Below the pieces are notes generated by a model. The model made no database searches and was not told the DNA's origin. It saw only the letters and a program-made list of their open reading frames with translations. The position numbers and the translations under genes are program-made. Shown here one piece after another: positions 47,241 through 62,407 of a stretch of 64,000 nucleotides of DNA (positions are counted from its first letter, which is position 1; each line of letters begins with the position of its first letter). The DNA is from Bursaphelenchus xylophilus (taxonomy: Eukaryota > Nematoda > Chromadorea > Rhabditida > Aphelenchoididae), in contig CAJFCV020000001.1 in assembly GCA_904066235.2 (NCBI GenBank), positions 8,308,001 through 8,372,000 on the forward strand, read 5' to 3'.

Positions 47241-48009
47241 ATGGCAAAGAGACAGTACGATCTTCTCTTCAAATTGTTGTTGATTGGAGACAGTGGAGTC
47301 GGAAAGACATGCATTATGTACCGCTTTTGTGACGATGCCTTCAATACAACTTTTATTTCTACTATTGGCAAGCTCTGTTTCATTAGATTTATTTCGATTT
47401 TTAGGCATTGATTTCAAAATAAAAACGATCGAATTGAAAGGGAAGAAGATAAAGCTCCAGATATGGGATACGGCTGGACAAGAGCGATTCCATACAATCA
47501 CTACGTCCTATTACCGGGGAGCTATGGGAATCATGCTAGTTTATGACATTACAAATGCCAAGAGTTTCGATAATATCGCCAAATGGCTTCGGCAGATCGA
47601 TGATGTAAGTCCTTTACTTTTTTTTCTGTAAAATTTTACTTAATTAATGTTTTCAGCATGCCTCAGAAGATGTTGTGAAGATGATACTGGGAAACAAATG
47701 CGATATGACTGACCGGAGAGTTGTCTCGAAGGAATGCGGAGAAAGGATTGCCATAGATCACAGTATTCGTTTCCTGGAGACGTCAGCCAAGGCCAATATC
47801 AACATTGACAAGGCCTTCTATGATCTGGCCGAAATTATCTTGGACAATGTAAGTCTTATCCTTCTCAATTGTTTCTAGAATAATTTTGTTCGTTTTAAAT
47901 ACCGTTTACACTGGCTTTCTTTCAGTTGCCAAGTTCAAACTCGAATGAGCCTAGTGGAATTAGACCGGCAGTTCAAGAAGGTCAAGGCGGTCGTGCGGGT
48001 TGTTGTTAA
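47241..48009 (+). CDS. rab-10: small GTPase Rab10
   Basis: Four exons, 47241-47367, 47405-47604, 47657-47848 and 47926-48009, join in phase to about 200 residues. All guanine-binding motifs are present: GDSGVGKT (P-loop), effector region [25 protein letters not shown] and ETSAKA. The C-terminal CC is for geranylgeranylation. [19 protein letters not shown] and [20 protein letters not shown] match Rab10/Rab8; the AKRQYDLL start and NINIDKAF favour Rab10. It controls basolateral endocytic recycling and Golgi export. Intron 1 starts with GCAAGC and can only keep phase as a GC-AG intron. The ATG directly follows a TACTTTCAG acceptor. Confidence 0.95.
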
Positions 48010-48927
48010 TTGAGAACTGATAGACCAGGCGAAACCATATTCGACAGACACCATTCTGTTGGTTTCCGGAACATTTCAATCAATCTTTTGTTGATAACTA
48101 ACTTCATATAAATTTTCTGTCCATTCTGTTCGTTTATCAGCCATCTTTTTTTCTAATCTTTGTTTTGGTGATCCTCGCTCCATTCGATCAAAAGTTTTGT
48201 CTGAGATCTGCGACCTTAATTATATTCTCATCCAGCTTCTCCGAAGTTTATCCTCGGAATCTTCCTAAATTATCCACCAGATCCTTGTTTCTTTGGCCTT
48301 CTCAGTGTAAGATTACTATTTGTTCTTGCGGGCTATTTCTCTAAGCGATTTATTGCTGCTATCCCGAGGGTACTCTACCCTTTCATCCACTGATCGCTTA
48401 TCTGTAAGACTGCTCTTTTATCCATCCTCTTATAATCTCGTTTTAATAGAGTTGTTCATTATATGCCGGTAAAGCCGAATTCAATAATTGATGGGTGTTC
48501 AATATTTGCCCGTGGAGAAGTAGGTATCTGCTACCTTTGCCAAAAATCATATCCCCCTACGCCCCTGGAAGTAATATCTCCAATTTATATCTATCCGACA
48601 TAAACAAGAATTTATTGGTAGAGTTAAGAGCCGATAGAAGTCTTGCAATTATCTGAAGTGAATTTTAGTTATAAAAATCTTAAGAAGTTTCATACAATCA
48701 AGCGTTGTCTAATTTAAATGCCTAATGTAAGGGAAAAATAGTTGTGACTCTGAGAAAACAATCGAAGTCAAAGTAAACTCTGCAGAAAGGCACGTTCATC
48801 TGGATAAGCACCATCTATGGTATCTTAGAGTAAAAAGAATTTACAATAGAAGTGGGAGAGTAGAAATCAGAAAAACTACTAAGATTAGGAGAGGACATAC
48901 TTACAAGAGTTAATAGTAAAAACCCTT
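48010..48927. other. rab-10 3' region
   Basis: A pyrimidine-rich first 400 bp (probable rab-10 3' UTR), then AT-rich spacer. No gene recognised. Confidence 0.4.
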
Positions 48928-49137
48928 TTATTTGAGGCTAGCGAGAAGTCTGGGGGCGTGGAATTCCTCGACGGTGCCGTCAGGACTTAGAACTACAGAA
49001 CTCTTGGAGGTGTCCACACTCTCGTTACAAACCATCTTATCCGTGATATGCTTTAACTCTTCTTCGCATTGCTCATCCGGCCCATCATTATATTCAAAAG
49101 GAAGGGGAGCCAACTTCAGTTCCACAATTGGCTTCAT
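48928..49137 (-). CDS. terminal coding exon, possibly an alternative 3' end of PFKFB
   Basis: An open exon of 69 codons plus stop directly follows a TTTTTTCTTCAG acceptor and begins ATG AAG CCA. It is acidic (YNDGPDEQCEEELKH) with a C-terminal EEFHAPRLLASLK. It starts in phase 0, so it could be spliced directly from the PFKFB exon ending at 55123, giving a 526-residue enzyme, with a 6-kb intron full of palindromes. Alternatively it is the last exon, or the whole, of a separate small gene. I cannot decide from sequence alone. Confidence 0.45.
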   Translation of the reverse strand: MKPIVELKLAPLPFEYNDGPDEQCEEELKHITDKMVCNESVDTSKSSVVLSPDGTVEEFHAPRLLASLK

Positions 49138-49227
49138 CTGAAGAAAAAATTTGCATTAGCTATGCCTTCAGATATAATTGAACTTATTCACAACAAAAAA
49201 TCAATAAGTTGCAATAAAACAGAATGA

Positions 49228-51682
49228 TAGATAACTATGGGTCTATATTTTTCCCCCAGAATTAAAAATATTTTTCCCCAGAAAAGAGCATTATAGAAAA
49301 ACTCCTATTTTCTCCCAGAAAAAATATATTTTCTCCCAGAAAAGAAAATATTTTGATTTGGGGAGGAGAGGTTACCCCGAGAATAGGTTACCTACCGGAT
49401 AGGTTACCCCAAAAAACAGATAACTCGGAGGATAGGTTACCCCACCGGATAGGTTACCCCACGGATAGGTTACCCCACCGGATAGGTTACTCCACGGATA
49501 GGTTACCCCTTACCAAAAAAAAGAAAAAAATTTTTTTTGAAATGTTTTCGCTTCGGGAGTTTAATAAGAAGGATTTTTTGTGAAAATTGAATAAAATTTG
49601 AAATGTTTTCGCTTCGGGAATTGGAAAAAAAGGATTTTTTGTGAAATTTGAATAAAATTTGAAATGTTTTCGCTTCGGGAGTCGAGCTGACTGAGTATGA
49701 ACTGACTGAATGTGAAAGCTGGGTTTCTGTTACCTTACCTGCCTTTAGGGATTCTTTTTGAAAATTTTTCGACTTATAACACTTTTAGACGTTAATGGTG
49801 TTGTTTTGGTGCCTAGTACTGCTTAAAAAACACATTTTTAACACTTGGTACTAAATAGTACTATTTAGTACGAGGTGCAAATTTGGCCGTAAGGCGGTAA
49901 TGGCGTTGGTTTGGTGCTTAGTAGAACCCAAAAACACGTTTTAACACTTGGTACTATATAGTACCAACTGGTACTGTTTTGTGAGAAGTGAAAATTTGGC
50001 CATGAGGCAGTAATGGTGATGGTTTGGTGCTTAGTAGAGCCCAAAAACACGTGGTACTATACAGTACCAGGTGGTACCATTGGTTTTAGACAAAATTTTA
50101 GTGCTGCCGGCACCACAGTTAATATTCAGTCAGACACCCTTTTTTCTACTTCCGATGCGAAAACATTTAAAAATTTTGTTGAATTTTCCAAAAAATCTTT
50201 TTTCCCAGTCCCGAAGCGAAAACACTTGAAAATTTTTTCAAATTTCACAAAAAATCCTTTTTTTCCAACTCCCGAAGCGAAAACATTTGAAAATTTTTTC
50301 AAATTTCACAAAAAATCCTTTTTTTCCAACTCCCGAAGCGAAAACATTTCAAAAAAAATTTTTTTTCAGGTAACCTATCCTCGAGGTAACCTATCCTCCG
50401 AGGTAACCTATCCGTGGGGTAACCTATCCTCCGAGGTTACCTATCCGAAACTTGGGGTAACCTATCCGGTGGGGTAACCTATCCGCTGGGGTAACCTATT
50501 TGTTAGGGGTAACCTATCCTCCGAGAACGAATATTTTCTCCCAGAAAGCATAATTTTGTAAAAATAAAGCACGGAAGTAGTAAAAATTGATGAATTTACT
50601 AGTAAAATAAATTAAGCAGTAGTGTAAAATAGTATTTGTGGTAAGTTTTTGAGGAAATACTGGAAATAGATGTAATCGACGGTGCTGATTTCAAAAATGA
50701 TTCTCATTTTTTGTGATTTTCACTTTTTTGTGGTCAAAGAGTACATTGAAGTGTACATCGACAGCCTTTCTTTTCCGCCTTCTGCGCCGGGAAGAACATT
50801 CAGATTTACAATAAGAGAAATTCATCAAAAAAAAACTCATCGGGAAAAAAGACATTCAAGAATAAAACATGAGAGATTACTACCTTCTAAAAGATAGTGA
50901 CGTCGAAGACGTAGATACCGTGAAGGTTTAATTCAGCACGACAAGGCAATATGTCAGTTCGAATCCAATATTATGCCCTTCTCTGGGACCCATGCATCGT
51001 ATTTTACATTACTACTTGCAATAAAGTTGGAAATTCCACGTTTTTCCAATCTTTGTTCAGATTTTCAACTTCCAGATATTACTTTAGACGACTTCTTAAT
51101 TGAGTTTAAAAACCAGTAAGAATTATAATGATTTATGCAAAGACATGTATGAATGAATTCTTTAATGGTTTATTCTTGGATATCTTTTGTTCCCAATGAA
51201 AATAAGGATGAGTTTCTCTTATTGTAAATCTGAATGTTCTTCTTGGCGCTGAAGACGACACAGACAGGCTGTCAGTGCACCCTTTGACCACAAAAAAGTG
51301 AAAATCACAAAAAATGAGAATCATTTTTGAAATCAGCACCGTCGATTACATCTATTTCCAGTATTTCCTCAAAAACTTACCACAAATACTATTTTACACT
51401 ACTGCTTAATTTATTTTACTAGTAAAGTTACTTATTCATCAATTTTTACTACTTCCGTGCTTTATCTTTACAAAATTATACTTTCTGGGAGAAAATATTT
51501 TCTTTTCTGGGAGAAAGTAGCATTTTTTTCATAATTCTCTTTTCTGGGGAAAAATATTTTCTTTCTGGGAGAAAATATATTTTTTCTGGGAGAAAATAGG
51601 AGTTTTTCTATAATGCTCTTTTCTGGGGAAAGATATTTTTAATTCTGGGCGAAAATATTTTTCCCGATAACTATTATTAAAA
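49228..51682. repeat. nested inverted repeat with minisatellite arms (GGATAGGTTACCCC)
   Basis: The outer arms 49228-49350 and about 51535-51682 are mirror copies (AGAAAAGAGCATTATAGAAA and its inverse; both contain CTGGGAGAAAATA words). Inside, the left array 49371-49515 has about nine copies of a GGATAGGTTACCCC word. The right array 50369-50525 has about ten inverse copies. They flank further mirrored arms (ATGTTTTCGCTTCGGGA repeated at 49540-49690 and inverted at 50150-50365). The centre 49780-50090 holds two to three direct repeats of about 110 bp (TTTGGTGCTTAGTAGA ... GGTACTATA.AGTACCA). Confidence 0.85.
50537..51493. repeat. palindromic element with about 285-bp arms
   Basis: 50537-50825 and 51209-51493 are inverted copies (for example GTGTAAAATAGTATTTGTGG, ATGTAATCGACGGTGCTGAT). 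The same short peptide, MLISKMILIFCDFHFFVVK, is readable outward-in from both arms, which is a by-product of the inversion. The loop 50826-51208 is unique sequence. It lies inside the outer repeat described at 49228-51682. Confidence 0.85.
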
Positions 51683-53500
51683 CAGGTTTTGCGAAAGACT
51701 CGAGCTTTCAGATTTGCCTTGTGCACATGAAACAGGATGTCGCAGCAGAGCCGTGAAACAGTAACCATAGGTTTCCCTAATCACGAGTATTAAATTTCAG
51801 AAAAATTTTTTTGATTATTGGCCTACTGTAGGTGTACTGTAGCTTTCCCGCATTTCCAGGATCTCAGCTACAAGAGGTCGGATTGTATCCGGACCTTCTC
51901 TGAATTATAGAATGGACAATTCTAAGCATCTTTCATGTTGGGCACTTTTTCCTATCTGTGCCGGAAGTATTCTAAAAATTTGCATAATTGTCAAAAAATT
52001 TACATTTTTCAAATTTTATAGAAAAATTTGCATAATGGCATGACATTTTTATTGCTCTAAAAGATGCTCCGTGATGTGGCAATTCAAACGGTATATAGAT
52101 CACCGCAAGGGGTTCTGCCTATGTTGCAAACGGGTCGTCTAAATATTGGATCATCAGGATTTAAAGTCAAATTTTGTCAAAAAAATTTGATGTTTGGTAT
52201 GACACTGCAGGTTGACGCCAAGTCTTTCCCTGATGTGTCAAGTTTCTCTCTCCCGAAAATAATTTTTTTTTATTTCTTGACGTATTGTGCAGCCTGTTTC
52301 TCTATGAAGATGGACTGAAAAGTGCTCAAGTAAGTTATTATTAGCAAGAGGAGGTGTTATTTTTTCATTTTATGCCAAAAATGTTGATTTTGTTTCAGGG
52401 AAGCGTACAGAATTCATCCAATTCGCAGAGCCAGTTTTTAGTGATCATAAATAATGTAAGTCCGCTTATTTCGTTTTTTCGTGGTTTAGTTAGCAGTTAT
52501 AAGTTTGTCTAAGACTTAGAGGAGACCTCACTCTTTCGGGTTGTTATGGTTTCCATGCATAAGATCCTTCAAATGTTTCGCCATAATCAGTTTAGGTAAA
52601 ATTGACCAAAATAGATGTCATGGAGAAGATAAAAAAAATGGAAAAATTGCCAAGAATAGGGCCCCATAGGTCGTCATTAAAGCCGGAAAAGAGCAAACAC
52701 GGCATGAAAATCGCATTCAGAGCTTTGGTCAAGGTCCAGGGACATCTGAAATTCAGCAAGTTCAAAATGGTCAACAAAGACTTCATGGAGAAGATAGAAA
52801 TGGACGCAGTGGACATAGTCGGCCCTCGTTTACACCCTCTGAATGGGGTAATCAAGTTTGGAATGAGATGTATTAGCCATTTGTTTGAATTTATTCTTGC
52901 CAATTTTTCCATTTTTATCTTCTCCATGAGATCCACTTCCAACTTTAAAACCGTCTCCAAATGGCCTATTTTGCTTTGTTAGAACATCTCAGCCTCTCCA
53001 TTAGGTCGAAAATGTCCTCTCTCCTCTTGCTGGGAGACAATTTTGCCGTTCTCTTGACCTTTCCGCCTTGATTATCTTCTCCATGACATCTATTTTGGTC
53101 AATTTTACCTAAACTGATTATGGCGAAACATTTGAAGGATCTTATGCATGGAAACCATAACAACCCGAAAGAGTGAGGTCTCCTCTAAGTCTTAGACAAA
53201 CTTATAACTGCTAACTAAACCACGAAAAAACGAAATAAGCGGACTTACATTATTTATGATCACTAAAAACTGGCTCTGCGAATTGGATGAATTCTGTACG
53301 CTTCCCTGAAACAAAATCAACATTTTTGGCATAAAATGAAAAAATAACACCTCCTCTTGCTAATAATAACTTACTTGAGCACTTTTCAGTCCATCTTCAT
53401 AGAGAAACAGGCTGCACAATATGTCAAGAAATAAAAAAAAATTATTTTCGGGAGAGAGAAACTTGACACATCAGGGAAAGACTTGGCGTCAACCTGCAGT

Positions 53501-54167
53501 GTATGACCAAAGATTGTATTAGACTTCAAAGTGGTTCCAAAGTAAAAATAGGTAATTAAAAATTTGATTTGCGGCATTTTTTTTGACATTTGCACCCAGC
53601 CGGCATCGAACCCGGGACGCTGGAATGGTAGTCCCGCCCACTAACCACTACACCACGAAATTTGTCGTACCACTTTTTGCACTTTTTTTGATTGCATCTA
53701 GAGCAGAATTTTACGCTGATTAACATATCAAAAAACCAGCTAGGGGTTTTTAGAAACAAAGATTTTACGGCCGTTTTTTTCGGCCAATACTGTATCATGG
53801 GAAGTTACAGTAGGAAACTAAAAAAGATAATAGCTCCGTCGTGTTAGCAATGGTCGAAAACATCAGTAAGCTTAAAATTGTTGTATTCAGAGCTAAAATA
53901 CGACAACTATAAGCGATTACTTAAAAAACAGTAAATTGTAAAAAAATATATCTTAATGGAGGATTTGGCAAAAAACGTCCTTCGCTTTTGCTTAGCATCT
54001 ATCGACGGTCGTTTTAATGCAAAAATCTCAAAATTGATTTTTTCCTATGTCCACTAACCCAGAAATCGTCTTTTAAAGATTTATAACATTATTTTGTCAT
54101 AAAATTACATATTTTTACTTTGGAACCACTTTGAAGTCCAGTACAATGTTTGGTCATACCAAACACC
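53501..54167. mobile_element. TIR element inserted in the right arm of the giant palindrome
   Basis: The ends are inverted copies of about 48 bp: ATGACCAAAGATTGTATTAG with CTTCAAAGTGGTTCC and AAAGTAAAAATA at 53504-53552, and the inverse at 54112-54165 with a few mismatches. The left arm of the host palindrome has the uninterrupted sequence at the equivalent point (about 52195-52205), so this is a secondary insertion with its empty site present. The interior carries the tRNA-like segment at 53592-53662. Confidence 0.75.
53592..53662 (-). tRNA. tRNA-like sequence (SINE-type or tRNA pseudogene)
   Basis: Read on the minus strand it contains a perfect Pol III box A, TGGTGTAGTGG (53645-53655), and box B, GGTTCGATGCC (53602-53612), at normal tRNA spacing. 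Between them is an anticodon-arm-like segment GGGACTACCATTCC with loop CTACCAT, giving anticodon ACC (Gly) with U33 in place. The T stem lacks one base and the flanks cannot form a seven-pair acceptor stem, so a functional tRNA is unlikely. Confidence 0.6.
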
Positions 54168-54694
54168 ACATTTTTTTGACAAAATTTGACGTTCAGAAAA
54201 ATTGAATTCCTGATGATCCAACATTTAGACGACCCGTTTGCAATATAGGCAGAACCCCTTGCGGTGATCTATATACCGTTTGAATTGCCACATCACGGAG
54301 CATCTTTTAGAGCAATAAAAATGTCATGCCATTATGCAAATTTTTCTATAAAATTTGAAAAATGTGAATTTTTTGACAATTATGCAAATTTTTAGAATAC
54401 TTCCGGCACAGATAGGAAAAAGTGCCCAACATGAAAGATGCTTAGAATTGTCCATTCTATGATTCAGAGAAGGTCCGGATACAATCCGACCTCTTATAGC
54501 TGAGATCCTGGAAATGCGGGAAAGCTACAGTACACCTACAGTAGGCCAATAATCAAAAATTTTTTTTCTGAAATTGAATATTCGTGATTAGGGAAACCTA
54601 TGGTTACTGTTTCACGACTCTGCTGCGACATCCTGTTTCATGTGCACAGCTAGCTCGACCCTTACAAAAAAGCTGTTTTAATAAAACGGATAAT

Positions 54695-54812
54695 GTTTTT
54701 TGCCCAGAATGAAAAATGCTTTAACCCAGAAAACGTATTCTTAAGAAAACAGTGTTTTCACCAGATTTTTAGTTTTCTGGGAAAAAAGCACTTTCATTCT
54801 GGGCGAAAAAAC
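54695..54812. repeat. 118-bp hairpin beside the palindromes
   Basis: GTTTTTTGCCCAGAATGAAA ... CCCAGAAAAC (54695-54734) is mirrored by GTTTTCTGGG ... TTTCATTCTGGGCGAAAAAAC split at 54772-54812. It shares the CTGGGMGAAAA word with the outer arms at 49.2 and 51.6 kb. Confidence 0.6.
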
Positions 54813-54917
54813 ATAACCTAACTATAATATCATCGAAACGGGACCATCACACCCACTATACTCTAACATTCGCCCCATTTCACAACACTCAAAACTTAGT
54901 CTTCTTTGAATTCACAC

Positions 54918-57770
<2,853 letters not shown>

Positions 57771-57842
57771 GGCGAAAACAAAACAAATCAGAGAGAAGAA
57801 GAGTGCTCTTTCTCTATTCCATTCAATTCCTCCATCAATTTG

Positions 57843-57950
57843 TCAAAAAGTCCGTGCTTTTTCTGAAGTCGCCTGCCTTTGAGCAGACCGACTACCGACC
57901 GGAACGCCTTTTTCAACCTCAAACTTCTTTATTTTTTTGCCCGGAGGCAT
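57843..57950 (-). CDS. 35-residue basic ORF between icd-2 and pfkb-1
   Basis: ATG at 57950 opens a 35-codon frame (MPPGKKIKKFEVEKGVP ... ending EKARTF). It starts 128 bp after the icd-2 stop and ends 72 bp before the pfkb-1 ATG, the spacing of a middle gene in a three-gene operon. Composition is protein-like (Lys/Glu/Val/Ser) rather than low-complexity, but no family is recognised. It could also be a leader peptide or a partial exon. Confidence 0.35.
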   Translation of the reverse strand: MPPGKKIKKFEVEKGVPVGSRSAQRQATSEKARTF

Positions 57951-58078
57951 TGTCCTCTGTTCGCTTATTGCCAGATGAATGAGGAAATCAAACCAAAGAT
58001 CAGCCAACAACTTTTTATCAAAAACAAAAACGAATGTTGTCAAAGGGAATAGATCTTTCAATAACATCTAATATCTGT

Positions 58079-58749
<671 letters not shown>

Positions 58750-59255
58750 TGCGATAACAACTTCTGCAAAAATTAGGTACAAAAATCAAAATGTGTTGAA
58801 ACCCAAAATATAGTGATCAATATTAAACAAAACACGACTAAAAAGCGACGTTCCGTCTTTACTACTTCTTAAAACGTAGCCGAGGCAAAACACTTTTCTT
58901 TACCCGACTATACAACGGCTCAAAGCGTGAAGAAATGAAATAATAAGCGGTAACAAACCGAAGTATCCTAGAGTTCGTTTTCCATATAAAATTTTATTAA
59001 GTGAATCATCAAACTATGAGCAGCTCTAGCAAACTATATATGAAACAACTATACACAAGATAATACTGCCGGGAGGACATATATTACACTACAAATTCAA
59101 AGTTAAGAAATTCCAAGGCACGTTTAAATTGGGAACCCTGTAGACTAAGTGACGATTCGAATCACAAAAACAGTAGTGACTAAAAAACATCAAGGCGGAA
59201 AGACCTCAATTTATATCGTTACAAAGACCCCGCATATATCGATAGAATGTATATA
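58750..59255. other. spacer between wwp-1 and icd-2
   Basis: About 500 bp containing the wwp-1 3' UTR and presumably the icd-2 promoter. No element identified. Confidence 0.4.
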
Positions 59256-61796
<2,541 letters not shown>

Positions 61797-62407
61797 CTAA
61801 AACAAGTTCACTCGGACCCTGGAAAAAGAACAATTGATGAAATACTACTATCAATAAAACTCTCTATCGATTAGTCGCGTTTGCCTTTACAACAAACCGA
61901 AAAAAATCGGCCAAAAAACGTCGGGAAGCGGAGGGAAAAAGTCAGACAGAACCTGTTCGAGACAACGGAAACCGAATTGAGAATTCAGGAGAAAAAGAGT
62001 CGAGGACAAACATGAAACAATCCACAATGTAATGAGGAATTGCCTAATAAACAAGAAAATATTTCGCGATCCCTCCGGGTCTCCAAGGAAATTATTTCTT
62101 CATTTTCAATCGATAAAAACTCTAAAACAATATCTTTCCTGAACGATTTTTAATATTTTCAAATCCCTAGCAGCTCACGCAAGGCGCGAAAAAAGCAAAT
62201 TCTCATTAAAACACTCTTCATCATTGATCGTAAGCGGCTACGAGCCGATGAGATCATAGGTTTACAGTACCGAGAGAAAAAAAAATTTCGGGCTGTCTCC
62301 CGGCCCGTCTTTCTCATTTTTGGCATTCCGATTATTCTACTCGATTTTTTGGAATTTTTTTTGGTCGGATCTGGACGAAATTCTGAACCGGAGGTGTGTT
62401 TGGATCC
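61797..62407. other. divergent promoter region, wwp-1 / Sac phosphatase
   Basis: About 610 bp of AT-rich sequence between two divergent ATGs. No coding frame or repeat recognised. Confidence 0.4.

Larger units (their letters stand above)
51721..54647. repeat. giant palindrome with about 0.9-kb arms
   Basis: The left arm 51721-52625 is mirrored by 53075-54647 once a 660-bp insertion at about 53505-54165 is removed from the right arm. Matching landmarks: GTGCACATGAAACAGGATGT (51721) with its inverse at 54647; TTAGTCCTAAG-type sequence aside, ATCACCGCAAGGGGTTCTGC at about 52109 with its inverse at about 54250; GGTGTTATTTTTTCATTT at about 52353 with its inverse at about 53335. Differences are few, mostly single bases. 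The loop region 52626-53074 repeats the word CATGGAGAAGATA in both orientations and is further folded on itself (52614-52660 against 52888-52930). Confidence 0.88.

Noticed and set aside
49353..50477. Frames reading DRLPHRIGY repeats and a mirrored 154-codon frame
   Set aside because: They are produced by the GGATAGGTTACCCC arrays and A/T-rich arms; not protein-like outside the repeats.
50682..51339. A peptide beginning MLISKMILIFCDFHFF found twice
   Set aside because: It is the same arm sequence read from both sides of a palindrome, not two related genes.
52592..52982. Overlapping 122- and 126-codon frames on opposite strands in the palindrome loop
   Set aside because: The region is itself a partial inverted repeat, so complementary open frames are expected; no family resemblance and no splice context.
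53592..53662. Functional tRNA-Gly(ACC) gene
   Set aside because: The T stem lacks one base and no seven-pair acceptor stem can be formed from the flanks, so only a tRNA-derived sequence is claimed.
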